Shown here: positions 17,613 to 31,677 of the stretch, one piece after another
How positions within the stretch are numbered: the stretch's first letter is position 1
How the letters are laid out: each line of letters starts with the position of its first letter
NCBI GenBank assembly: GCA_001516125.1
Contig: LOEX01000132.1
Location: forward strand, 1-42,015
Length of the DNA stretch: 42,015 nt
Direction: 5' to 3'
Source of the DNA: Sphingomonadales bacterium BRH_c42
GTDB taxonomy: Bacteria > Pseudomonadota > Alphaproteobacteria > Sphingomonadales > Sphingomonadaceae
The notes under the pieces: generated by a model
Seen by the model: the letters and a program-made list of their open reading frames with translations, nothing else
What the model was told of the DNA's origin: nothing
Databases searched by the model: none
Translations under genes and position numbers: made by a program

Positions 17613-18700
17613 TGACGGACGCGATCGCCATTCAGGCGGCGATCATCGAACAACCGGGCGGGCCATTCCACTTCGCGCAGGTGCGGATGGACCCGCCCGG
17701 GCCGGGCCAGGTGCGGATGCGGATCGTCGCCTGCGGCGTCTGCCACACCGACATGGTCATGCGCGATGGTGGCTTGCCAGTGCCGTTTCCTTGCGTTTTG
17801 GGGCACGAGGGCGCCGGGATCGTCGAGGCGTTGGGGCAAGGCGTTGCGTCGGTTGCGCCGGGGGACGCCGTGCTGCTCAGTTTCGCATCGTGCGGTGCGT
17901 GTCCGGCCTGCGACGACCACCAACCGGGTTACTGTGCGGAATTCTTCCCTCGAAATTTTCTGGGTGGTCAGAGCCCCGGAGAGGGAGGCCTCTGGCGCGC
18001 GGATGAGCAGATTGGCAGCAACATATTCGGCCAGTCCTCCTTCGCCACATACGCGCTTGCCCATGAAGGCAACGTGGTGAAGGTCGATGCCGACCTGCCG
18101 CTTGCCATGCTCGCCCCGCTTGGCTGCGGGATCCAGACCGGCGCAGGCACTGTGCTCAAGACGCTGCAAGTGCAGGCGGGGCAATCGATCGCGGTCCTGG
18201 GTGCAGGGGCGGTGGGGCTTTCGGCGATAATGGCGGCCCGGATTGCCGGAGCTTCGCGTATCGCCCTGCTCGACCGGCATGCTCACCGGCTCGAGCTGGG
18301 CCGTTCGCTCGGCGCCACCGAAACTGCCTGCGCGATGGATGCACTGGCGGGGCCGTTCGATTACATTATCGATACGACCGGAGCGCCAGCGTTGTTGGCG
18401 CAGGCGGTGGACCTGCTCGCGGCAAGGGGTACGCTCGCGCTCGCGGCAGCATATCCCGACGGCCAGACCTTCCCGTTGGAGCCGGCCAGCGTGATGAGCA
18501 GGGGGCGCAGGATAATCGGCGTGGTCGAAGGCGGGATCGACCCGAAACGCTTCATCCCCGAACTGGTCGCCTATTACCGCGCGGGCCAGTTACCGCTGGA
18601 AAAACTGGTGCAAATCTATCCGTTCGGCGAGATCGAGCAGGCCGTCCATGCATCGGAAAGCGGGGCGGTGATCAAGCCGGTCCTGTTGATGGAGAGCTAG
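17612..18700 (+). CDS. Zn-dependent medium-chain alcohol dehydrogenase, aryl-alcohol dehydrogenase-like
   Basis: GVCHTDMVMRDGGLPVPFPCVLGHEGAGIVE, four-Cys structural Zn region CGACPACDDHQPGYC, VLGAGAVGLSAIMAA; ATG overlaps TBDR stop (TGATG). Confidence 0.88.
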   Translation: MTDAIAIQAAIIEQPGGPFHFAQVRMDPPGPGQVRMRIVACGVCHTDMVMRDGGLPVPFPCVLGHEGAGIVEALGQGVASVAPGDAVLLSFASCGACPACDDHQPGYCAEFFPRNFLGGQSPGEGGLWRADEQIGSNIFGQSSFATYALAHEGNVVKVDADLPLAMLAPLGCGIQTGAGTVLKTLQVQAGQSIAVLGAGAVGLSAIMAARIAGASRIALLDRHAHRLELGRSLGATETACAMDALAGPFDYIIDTTGAPALLAQAVDLLAARGTLALAAAYPDGQTFPLEPASVMSRGRRIIGVVEGGIDPKRFIPELVAYYRAGQLPLEKLVQIYPFGEIEQAVHASESGAVIKPVLLMES

Positions 18701-18734
18701 CCGGAAAAACGGGGTGTTCCATGATGGCTGCGGC

Positions 18735-19607
18735 CTAGCCATGCAGTTCATTGTAATCGACGATCCACCTGATCGTTCTGCCAATCCCGCCGAAGGGATA
18801 GAAATGCAGCCGCACCCGCCCATGTTCCTCGCCGAGATTGGCGGCATAGGCGTCAACCAGCCTGTCCGGCCCGGCGCTGCCGAGCAGATTGGTGATCGAC
18901 GCGCCATATTTCATCATGACGCTGGCAGATGCGCCAACGCCGCAGCGCGCGGCGAAGCGCAGTAATGTCTTGATCCCCGCAGGCCCCGGAATGCCGATGC
19001 GCACAGGCGTGTCGATCCCGCGCAGACGCGCTTCCTTGAGCCAGGCGAGGAAAGCGTCGGGGTCGAAACCGAACTGCGTCACCACCAGCGGCGCCATGCC
19101 GCGCCGCTCGATATCCGCCAGCTTGCATTCGAGCACGTCCCAGCATTGCTGACGCGACATCACCGGATGGCCTTCGGGGTGGCCGCCGACGCCGATCGCC
19201 TTGATACCTGCCCGCTCGAACGCTCCGGTTGCGATCAACGCGGAGGTGTCAAAGAACGGCCCCTGCGGTTCGGGCGGGTCACCCGCGACGATGAAACAGC
19301 GCCGCACCTCGGCCTCGCGCGCCACCGCCGCAAGATAGCTCTCAAATTCGTCGTGTGAGACGATCCGCCGCGCCGAAAAATGCGGCATCGGTTCGAAACC
19401 AAGCTCGCGCACAGCCACCGCCGCTGCGACGCGCGCGTGCGCTTCCTCGCCCGGTAGGAATGTGATCGCGACGGGCGTATCGGCGGGAATCAGCGGAGCC
19501 GCTTCGCGCAGCGCCGCGACATCTTTCGCCGTGATTTCGAGCGAATAGCCTTCGGTTATCCCGATCGGCGGGCGCGCCCAATTGGGGTGTATCAGCGGTG
19601 CGGCCAT
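18735..19607 (-). CDS. metF: Methylenetetrahydrofolate reductase (C1-catabolic paralog)
   Basis: YSLEITAKDVAALREAAPLIPADTPVAITFLPGEE...GVGGHPEGHPVMSRQQCWDVLECKLADI...VVTQFGFDPDAFLAWL...RIGIPGPAGIKTLLRFAARCGVGAS. Confidence 0.88.
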   Translation of the reverse strand: MAAPLIHPNWARPPIGITEGYSLEITAKDVAALREAAPLIPADTPVAITFLPGEEAHARVAAAVAVRELGFEPMPHFSARRIVSHDEFESYLAAVAREAEVRRCFIVAGDPPEPQGPFFDTSALIATGAFERAGIKAIGVGGHPEGHPVMSRQQCWDVLECKLADIERRGMAPLVVTQFGFDPDAFLAWLKEARLRGIDTPVRIGIPGPAGIKTLLRFAARCGVGASASVMMKYGASITNLLGSAGPDRLVDAYAANLGEEHGRVRLHFYPFGGIGRTIRWIVDYNELHG

Positions 19608-19636
19608 CCGGCCCTCCCCGTCAGAAAGGATCGGGA

Positions 19637-21998
<2,362 letters not shown>

Positions 21999-22009
<11 letters not shown>

Positions 22010-22739
22010 CTTCGCCCGGAATCGCCCCGATCAGCGCCGCCTCGAGATCGTGCGGACGCGACAGAAAGGGGGAATGGTCGGCATCGAGCGTGACCACATG
22101 CGCACCGGGAGACATCGCCTGCATCTTGCGCTGGCTGGCGATGGGGATGGTGCGATCTGCCGTGCATTCGACATATGTTCGCGGCAAGCTCCCCCAGCGT
22201 TCGGCGGTCAGCCGCAACTTTGTCGAGCGCGGACCATGCGGTTCGGCGACAAGCCGCGCCATCGCGCTTTCGACCAGCGCGGGCGGCGACAATTGCGCGA
22301 AGACGTTGCCCGCGCGCGAAGGGTCGACCACGGTCCCTGCGCCGTCATGCACTGCGGCGATGATCGCGTCGAAATTGGGGTTGGGCTCCTCCATCGCCTT
22401 GAAATCGGCGCGCGACACACCATCGGGCAGCATCATCGCGCAGATATAGACCAGTGCGTCGATGGCTTCGGGCGCGGTTTCAGCCGCCTGGCTCACGACC
22501 AGGCCGCCCCGGCTATGTCCGGCAAGGATCACCGGGCGCTGCGCCGCGCTGCGGCACAAGCTGACAGCGAAATCGGCCCACGCCTGTAAGGTTGCTGCGC
22601 GCAGCTCCGCCTCGTTGCCGCCCATGCCGGGTAGGTCGGGGGTGAGAACCTCGTGCCCTTCCGCTTCCAGCAAAGTGCGCACTTCATCAAAGCACCAGCC
22701 GCCGTGCCATGAACCATGAATCAGGACGAATGTAGCCAA
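21999..22739 (-). CDS. Alpha/beta hydrolase
   Basis: [17 protein letters not shown], nucleophile elbow GHSRGG, distal [12 protein letters not shown]. Confidence 0.88.
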
Positions 22740-22784
22740 GGTCTATCTTTCCGGTGTTTGAGTTTCGGTGGCCGGACGAATCAT

Positions 22785-23663
22785 TCAACCGAGACCCAGC
22801 AGTTTTGCCGCATTGTCCTTCATGATCGCCGGCAGCACATCGTCCCTGAAGCCGACAGCTTTGGCCGCCTCGATCCATTTCGCCGGGTGAATCAGCGGGA
22901 AATCGGAACCGAACAGCATCTTGTCGCGCAACTGGGTGTTGGCATACTGGATGATCTGCGGCGCGAAATACCTGGGGCTCCAGCCCGACAGGTCGATAAA
23001 CACATTTTCCTTGTGCAGCGCCATCGACAGGCTTTCATCCACCCACGGCCAACTGGGATGCGCGAGGATGATCTTCATGTCGGGGAAATCGACCGCGACA
23101 TCGTCGATCAGCATCGGGCGGCCCCATTTCAGCCGCACTCCGCCGCCGCCGCGCATCCCCGTGCCCATTCCCGAATGGCCGGTGTGAAAAATGGCGGGCA
23201 GGCGATGTTCGGCGATTACTTCATAGATCGGATAGGCGATTGGGTCGGAAGGGTCGATGTCCTGCATGATCGAGTGGAATTTGAACCCCCGCACGCCATG
23301 ATTTTCGACGAGGTCGCGCGCCTCGCGGGCGCCCAGCTTGCCCTTGCGCGGATCGATGCTGGCGAAGGGGATGCAGATATCGGCGTTCGCAGCCGCTATT
23401 TCCGCGATTTCGTAATTGGACACGCGCCGCGCGCCGAGGCTGCTCTCGCAGTCGACCGTGAACAGGCAGAACGCAATCTGCTGCTCACGATAAATTTCGA
23501 TTATTTCCGGGATCTTCGGCCGTTCGCGCGGGGCCTTGAAATAGGCGCTGGCAGCGTCGAAAAACCGGCCCATCACGGGGTCTTCGGGATCGTGGCATGA
23601 CACGTCGGCATGGACATGGACGTCAATCGCCCTGATCCTGGCGAGATCGATAGTCATGAGCAT
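22785..23663 (-). CDS. Amidohydrolase family protein (possible 4-hydroxyphenyl-beta-ketoacyl-CoA hydrolase-like)
   Basis: AIDVHVHADVSC, GFKFHSIMQDIDPSD, IFHTGHSG, KIILAHPSWPWVDE, LFGSDFPLIHPAKWIEA. Confidence 0.8.
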   Translation of the reverse strand: MLMTIDLARIRAIDVHVHADVSCHDPEDPVMGRFFDAASAYFKAPRERPKIPEIIEIYREQQIAFCLFTVDCESSLGARRVSNYEIAEIAAANADICIPFASIDPRKGKLGAREARDLVENHGVRGFKFHSIMQDIDPSDPIAYPIYEVIAEHRLPAIFHTGHSGMGTGMRGGGGVRLKWGRPMLIDDVAVDFPDMKIILAHPSWPWVDESLSMALHKENVFIDLSGWSPRYFAPQIIQYANTQLRDKMLFGSDFPLIHPAKWIEAAKAVGFRDDVLPAIMKDNAAKLLGLG

Positions 23664-23788
23664 GGCCCTCTCAAACCGGTGTTGGTCGGACCTGTCAAAT
23701 TGCTGCACGCCAGTCAACCGCAGACGCGAAGCGGAGTGTTGCGATTCAACGCTTGTCCCATTCCATAAGCATGGGCTAATTTAATGCG

Positions 23789-24934
23789 ATGGAGATATGG
23801 GCCTTCAACTTGCGCCACCTGGCAGCTTTCGCAGCCACAGTGCGGTTAGGTAGCCTCTCGGCGGCGGCGCAGGAAATCAGTTTGACGCAGCCCGCGGTGA
23901 CGCAGGCGTTGGCAAAGCTCGAGCGATTGATCGGTGAAACGATGTTCGAACGCAGCCAGGGCGGGATGGTCGCGACCGATGCGGCAAGGCTGTTCGCGCG
24001 GCGCGTAGAGGACGCGCTGCGCCATATCGCATCGCCGCGCGTCACGATGGCGCAAATGCGTGCGCTGATCGAACTGGCCGATGCCGGAAGCTATGCCGGG
24101 GCCAGCGCGGCAACGGGCCTGTCCCAACCGACGCTGCACCGCGCGGTCGGAGATCTTGCCATCGCGCTGCGCCGCGCTCTGGTCGAACGCAGGGGCAAGG
24201 GAGTTGCCATTACTCCAGGCGGGCGGCGGACGCTGCGCTCGTTCCGGCTGGCGCGGGCTGAGCTTTCTGCCGGATTGTCGGAAGTTTGCAGCCTGCGCGG
24301 CCGCGAAGTCGGTCGCATCACGATTGGAGCGATGCCGCTTTGCCGGGCCAGGCTGCTGCCGGCCGCCGTGATGGGATTTCACCGCGAATATCCCGGCGTG
24401 AAGATCCGGATCGTCGAGGGGTCGCACGCCGAATTGATAGAACCCTTGCGCGATGGCGACATCGACTTGTTGCTGGGCGCACTGCGCGAAGTGCCGCTGG
24501 GCGACGATGTCGAACAATGCAGATTGTTTGACGATCAGCCGGTCGTCCTTGCGCGCGCCGACCACCCGCTTGCCGGGGTGAGCCAGGTCGATATCAATGC
24601 GCTGTCTGCCTATTCGTGGACCATCTCGGCGCATGGCACGCCGCTGCGCACGCTTTGGGAAAAGATGTTCAGCCATAACTGCGTCGCGACTCCGCAGGTT
24701 CCGATCGAATGCGGATCGGTGATCACCATCCGCCAGATGTTGCTCGACAGCGACATGCTGACCATGCTGTCGCCGGACCAGGCGGTGCTCGAACTCGAGG
24801 CAGGCTGGCTCATCAAGATTGCCGCACCAACCCAAATGCTGCGGCGGACGATCGGCATGACTTCGCGCGCCAGGTGGCGACCGACCCCGGCACAAGCCCG
24901 CTTCGTCGAACTGCTTAAATCGTCGCTTAGCTAA
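23789..24934 (+). CDS. LysR family transcriptional regulator with two tandem HTH domains (LigR-like position)
   Basis: HTH1 NLRHLAAFAATVRLGSLSAAAQEISLTQPAVTQALAKLERLIGETMFER; HTH2 TMAQMRALIELADAGSYAGASAATGLSQPTLHRAVGDLAIALRRALVER; LysR effector domain follows. Confidence 0.88.
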   Translation: MEIWAFNLRHLAAFAATVRLGSLSAAAQEISLTQPAVTQALAKLERLIGETMFERSQGGMVATDAARLFARRVEDALRHIASPRVTMAQMRALIELADAGSYAGASAATGLSQPTLHRAVGDLAIALRRALVERRGKGVAITPGGRRTLRSFRLARAELSAGLSEVCSLRGREVGRITIGAMPLCRARLLPAAVMGFHREYPGVKIRIVEGSHAELIEPLRDGDIDLLLGALREVPLGDDVEQCRLFDDQPVVLARADHPLAGVSQVDINALSAYSWTISAHGTPLRTLWEKMFSHNCVATPQVPIECGSVITIRQMLLDSDMLTMLSPDQAVLELEAGWLIKIAAPTQMLRRTIGMTSRARWRPTPAQARFVELLKSSLS

Positions 24935-24955
24935 ATATTATAGCTGGATTGCTAA
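24927..24955. promoter_or_regulatory. Nested inverted repeats upstream of lig operon, candidate LysR site
   Basis: TTAGCTAAATATTATAGCTGGATTGCTAA: outer TTAGC/GCTAA, inner AGCTA-N7-TAGCT and TAGC-N6-GCTA. Confidence 0.5.
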
Positions 24956-24997
24956 TTCGATTTGCCGCCTGTTGTGCGGTGCCATAGTTCAAGTCGC

Positions 24998-25780
24998 ATG
25001 ATCGCGGCGACGACATTCATCGGCTTTGGGGAAGCGGGTTCGGCGTTCGCCGGTGCTATCTCGGCACCGCTGAACGCCTACGACAGCAAGACCGATGATC
25101 CGGCAACACGCGGCGCGATGCGCGCGGTCTTTGCTGATACCAGAGCGGCTGGCCACGACAGCGCCGCAGAGGCGCTTGCAGGGGCGCGGGCGGTGCTCAG
25201 CCTTGTGACAGCGTCAAGCGCCTTGCAGGCAGCAAGCGATTGCGCACGCTTCCTTGCGCCTGGCGCGCTGTGGATCGACATGAATTCGGTCGCGCCTGAC
25301 ACCAAACGCCGCGCTGCCGAGGTGATCGAGGCTGCTGGCGGGCGCTATGTCGATGCTGCCATCATGGCGCCGGTGCAGCCTGCAGTGCTGGCGGTCCCTG
25401 TGCTGCTTTCGGGTCCCCATGCAGACGATGCCGCCACGGTACTGAGCGTCCTGGGTTTTTCCAATATCCGCATTGTCGGCAGCGACGTCGGTCGCGCCTC
25501 GACCATCAAGATGCTCCGTTCGGTCATGGTCAAGGGCATCGAGGCGCTCACCGCCGAGATGGTACTGGCCGCCCGAAGTGCCGACGTTGCCGACGAGGTC
25601 CTGGCTTCACTGGGAGAGGATTGGCCGCAAAGGGCGGCATATAATCTCGAACGGATGGCCATGCATGGTCAGCGCCGGGCCGACGAAATGGAAGAGGTTG
25701 CGAAAACGCTGGAGGCGCTCGGCGTCGAACCCCTGATGACTCACGGCACAATCGTCCGCCAGAGGGGGTTGGCTCAATGA
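24998..25780 (+). CDS. NAD(P)-dependent oxidoreductase, 6PGDH/3-hydroxyisobutyrate dehydrogenase-like (DUF1932-type)
   Basis: TTFIGFGEAGSAFAGAI Rossmann motif, VDAAIMAPV, IVGSDVGRASTIKMLRSVMVKGIEALTAEMV; stop overlaps ligJ start. Confidence 0.8.
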   Translation: MIAATTFIGFGEAGSAFAGAISAPLNAYDSKTDDPATRGAMRAVFADTRAAGHDSAAEALAGARAVLSLVTASSALQAASDCARFLAPGALWIDMNSVAPDTKRRAAEVIEAAGGRYVDAAIMAPVQPAVLAVPVLLSGPHADDAATVLSVLGFSNIRIVGSDVGRASTIKMLRSVMVKGIEALTAEMVLAARSADVADEVLASLGEDWPQRAAYNLERMAMHGQRRADEMEEVAKTLEALGVEPLMTHGTIVRQRGLAQ

Positions 25781-26798
25781 CTTTGATCATCGATTGCCAT
25801 GGCCATTACACCACCGCGCCCGAAGCGCACAGCCTGTGGCGTGAGGAGCAGAAGGCAGCGTTCAAGGATGGACGCGATCCCCCGCCCTATCCCGACATTT
25901 CCGATGACGAAATCCGCCGGACGATCGAAGAAAACCAGCTCCGCCTGGTCCGCGAACGCGGCGCCGACCTGACGATCTTCTCGCCGCGCGCTTCGGCCAT
26001 GGCGCATCACGTCGGCGATCAGACGGTGAGCGCCGAATGGGCGCGGCATTGCAACAACCTCATCTACCGGGTCACGCAATTGTTCCCCGATAGCTTCGTC
26101 GGTGTGTGCATGCTGCCGCAATCGCCCGAGGCCGATCTGGCTGCGTCGGTGGCCGAGCTGGAGCGCTGCGTCACGCAGCTTGGATTTGTCGGTTGCAATC
26201 TCAACCCCGATCCTGGCGGCGGGCATTTCAAGCTGCCGCCGCTGACCGATCGCTACTGGTATCCGATATACGAGAAGATGGTCGAACTGGACGTGCCCGC
26301 GATGATCCACGTTTCGGGCAGCTGCAATCCCGGGCTGCATGCCACCGGCGCATTCTATATCGCCGCTGACACAATTGCCTTCATGCAACTGATCGAGGGC
26401 GATCTATTTGCCGATTTTCCCACGCTGCGTTTCATCATTCCGCACGGCGGAGGCGCTGTTCCCTATCACTGGGGCCGCTACCGGGGCCTCGCCGACATGC
26501 TGAAGAAGCCGGATCTGGCCGGGCACGTCATGAACAACGTCTATTTCGACACCTGCGTCTATCACCAGCCCGGCATCGACCTGCTGGCCGACGTGATCGA
26601 GACGAAGAACATCCTGTTCGGCAGCGAAATGGTGGGTGCGGTGCGCGGAATCGACCCGCAGACCGGGCATTATTTCGACGACACCAAGCGCTATGTCGAT
26701 GCGTTGGCGATCACCGCTGAGCAGCGCCATGCCATCTACGAAGGCAATGCAAGGCGTGTTTTTCCCCGCCTTGATACGCTGTTGAAGGAGAAGGGGTT

Positions 26799-26802
<4 letters not shown>
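25777..26802 (+). CDS. ligJ: 4-oxalomesaconate hydratase
   Basis: 341 aa amidohydrolase-superfamily protein MTLIIDCHGHYTTAPEAHSLWREEQ...SPRASAMAHHVGD, immediately upstream of ligAB. Confidence 0.92.
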
Positions 26803-28990
<2,188 letters not shown>

Positions 28991-28994
<4 letters not shown>

Positions 28995-30166
28995 CCATGC
29001 GTACGGATGTTGTCATCATCGGGGCAGGCCCGGCCGGTCTTCTGCTTGGCCATCTGCTGCGCGCCGAAGGGATCGCCTGCGTGGTGCTCGAGAGGCAAAC
29101 CCCCGATTATGTGCTGTCGCGCATTCGTGCCGGCGTGCTCGAAACGGTGGCGACCGACCTCATGACACGGCTTGGCCTGGACGCGCGCATGAATGCCGAA
29201 GGCCTGTGGCACAACGGCTTCAACCTGGCCGATGGCGAGCGGCTGGTGCGGATCGATCTTGCCGAACTTACCGGCCGCAAGGTGATGGTTTATGGGCAGA
29301 CCGAGATCACGCGCGATCTGATGGATGCGGCGCCCGGGCGCGGGCTTGAGGTCATCTATGAGGCGGAGGATGTCGCCCTACATGATATCGAGGGCGATGC
29401 GCCCTATATCACCTATTCCGCGGACGGCACGGGCCATCGTATCGACGCGCGCTTCATCTGCGGCTGCGACGGTTTCTACGGCCCCTCGCGCGCAGCGATA
29501 CCTGACAGTGTCGGCCGCCCGTTCGAACGGGTCTATCCCTTTGGCTGGCTGGGCATTCTGGCAGACGTTCCGCCGTGCAATCACGAGCTGATCTACACCA
29601 ATCATGAGCGCGGTTTTGCACTGGCATCGATGCGTTCTATGCAGCGCAGCCGCTATTATATCGACGTGCCGTTGACGGAAAAGATCGAGGATTGGCCTGA
29701 TGACCGCATCTGGGACGAACTGGCGATCCGCCTGGGGCCTGACGCCGCAGCAGGGATGACGCGCGGACCCTCGATCGAGAAAAGCATCGCGCCGCTGCGC
29801 TCGTTCGTGTTCGAGCCGATGCGTCACGGCAGCCTGATGCTGGCCGGCGACGCCGCGCATATTGTTCCGCCAACAGGCGCCAAGGGGCTCAACCTGGCTG
29901 CCTCTGACGTCCACTATCTGTGCGATGCCCTGACCGCCTATTTCCGGCACAATGACGCTGACGCGATTGCCGGTTATTCTGACAAGGCGTTGGCCCGCGT
30001 GTGGAAGTCCGAACGGTTTAGCTGGTCGCTGACCAATCTGATGCACCGCTTCCCCGACGATGGTCCGTTCGAGAGGCGGATGCAGGTTGCCGAGCTCGAC
30101 TATATCGCCTCGAGCCGCGCGGCGCAGATGGTGATAGCCGAAAACTATGTCGGCCTGCCGGTATGA
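28991..30166 (+). CDS. pobA: 4-hydroxybenzoate 3-monooxygenase
   Basis: TDVVIIGAGPAGLLLGHLLRAEGIACVVLERQTPDYVLSRIRAGVLE, FICGCDGFYGPSR, LAGDAAHIVPPTGAKGLNLAASDV. Confidence 0.95.
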
Positions 30167-30274
30167 CGGCAGAGCGGGCGACCGGGTCCTGACCATAATT
30201 GTGCATACCGTGACGCCCCCCGTTGCCCTTCCCTGCGCGAGATACTGCAAATAGGGGCTGGCGAGGTCCACTGA

Positions 30275-30301
30275 CATATTGTATGTAATACTTACAATAT
30301 G
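30275..30301. promoter_or_regulatory. GTAT-N7-ATAC-type operator, site C (27-bp near-perfect palindrome)
   Basis: CATATTGTATGTAATACTTACAATATG; only one mismatched pair (T/T). Confidence 0.75.
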
Positions 30302-30326
30302 TGGTTCTTGGGGATCTCGTGAAGGC

Positions 30327-31208
30327 ATGGCGAATATCATCGACGGGCGCGCCATGGCGGGGCGCCTGCTGGACAGTGTTGCAAACAATGTGTGCGAGCT
30401 GCGTGCCCGCCACGGCCTGCATCCCGCACTGGCGGTCGTGCTGATCGGCGATGATCCAGCCAGCGACATCTATGTCCGCAACAAGCTGAAGGCCTGCAAG
30501 AAGGTCGGCATTGCCTCGCGCGAGCACCGCTTGCCCGCGACTACTACCCAGCGTGACCTGATGGCGCTGGTCGACGCGCTCAATCGTGACGGCGATGTGC
30601 ACGGCATTCTGGTCCAGCTGCCGTTACCGAAACACCTCGATGCCCAGCCTGTCCTCGATGCTATCGCGCCGGAAAAGGACGTGGACGGTTTCCACCCGGT
30701 CAACGTCGGACGCCTGACGACTGCCGGCGGCGGCCTGGTTCCGTGCACTCCGCTCGGCTGCATGATGCTGCTGGATAGCGTGATCCCCGATTTTCGCGGG
30801 CTGGACGCCGTTGTCATCGGCAAATCGAACATCGTTGGCAAACCCGTGGCGCTGCTGCTGCTCGAACGCGAATGCACGGTGACGGTCACGCATATCGAAA
30901 CGCGGAACCTCGCCGATATCGTGCGCAAGGCCGATATTGTCGTCGTCGCGGCGGGGCATGCCGGGTTGGTGCGGGGGAGCTGGGTCAAGCCCGGTGCAAC
31001 CGTCATCGATGTCGGGATAAACCGGGTTGTCGATGCCTCGGGGAAAACCCGTATCGTCGGCGACACATGCTTTGGCGCGATGGACCATGCCGCCGCAGTC
31101 ACACCTGTGCCAGGCGGCGTCGGCCCGATGACGATTGCCTGTCTGATGGCCAACACTGCGCGTGCGGCGCAGATGGCGGCGATGGCGCGGGAATGTGAAT
31201 ATGGCTGA
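30327..31208 (+). CDS. folD: Methylenetetrahydrofolate dehydrogenase/methenyltetrahydrofolate cyclohydrolase
   Basis: [93 protein letters not shown]. Confidence 0.97.
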   Translation: MANIIDGRAMAGRLLDSVANNVCELRARHGLHPALAVVLIGDDPASDIYVRNKLKACKKVGIASREHRLPATTTQRDLMALVDALNRDGDVHGILVQLPLPKHLDAQPVLDAIAPEKDVDGFHPVNVGRLTTAGGGLVPCTPLGCMMLLDSVIPDFRGLDAVVIGKSNIVGKPVALLLLERECTVTVTHIETRNLADIVRKADIVVVAAGHAGLVRGSWVKPGATVIDVGINRVVDASGKTRIVGDTCFGAMDHAAAVTPVPGGVGPMTIACLMANTARAAQMAAMARECEYG

Positions 31209-31560
31209 CACGCGCATCGTATCGCAGACCGTATCGGTCGACGATATCCGGGTCGAAGCCTTCATCGGAGTGCACGCGCATGAACGGCTGCATCGCCAGT
31301 CGCTCAACATATCCGTCAGGCTTACTATCGATCCGCCGCTGTCCGACGATCTTGCCGCGACGCTCGATTACAACCGGATCGTCGATGAATGCCGGGAGCT
31401 GGCGGATGAAGGCGTCGCGCTCATCGAGACGTTTGTGCATCGGCTGGCATACAGGTTGATCGGCTATGCCGGGGTTCGCCGCTCCGAGGTCCGCGTCGAA
31501 AAACGCGGCGCGCTGGCCAACGGCATGGCTGGAGCGGCGATCATGCTGGAACGTGGCTAG
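31201..31560 (+). CDS. folB: Dihydroneopterin aldolase
   Basis: [32 protein letters not shown]...[30 protein letters not shown]...[10 protein letters not shown]; start overlaps folD stop. Confidence 0.88.
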   Translation: MADTRIVSQTVSVDDIRVEAFIGVHAHERLHRQSLNISVRLTIDPPLSDDLAATLDYNRIVDECRELADEGVALIETFVHRLAYRLIGYAGVRRSEVRVEKRGALANGMAGAAIMLERG

Positions 31561-31632
31561 GGACTGATGCCATTACATAGACCTGCGGTGACGGACGCAG
31601 TGCCCTGGCCGACTCTTGCTCGACAGACGGAT

Positions 31633-31653
31633 ATTGTATGTTGTACCGACAAT
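31633..31653. promoter_or_regulatory. GTAT-N7-ATAC-type operator, site D
   Basis: ATTGTATGTTGTACCGACAAT, about 25 bp upstream of the marR start; 23-nt block ATATTGTATGTTGTACCGACAAT matches site C at 19 of 23 positions. Confidence 0.65.
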
Positions 31654-31677
31654 GACCGGCAATGCGTTGAGGCAGAA

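Noticed and set aside
18724-18742. ATGGCT-GCGGCCT-AGCCAT hairpin between convergent ADH and metF
   Set aside because: Short stem overlapping the metF 3' end, no T-run; not convincing as a terminator
23763-23774. CCAT-AAGC-ATGG palindrome upstream of lysR
   Set aside because: Only 4-bp arms; too short to support an operator
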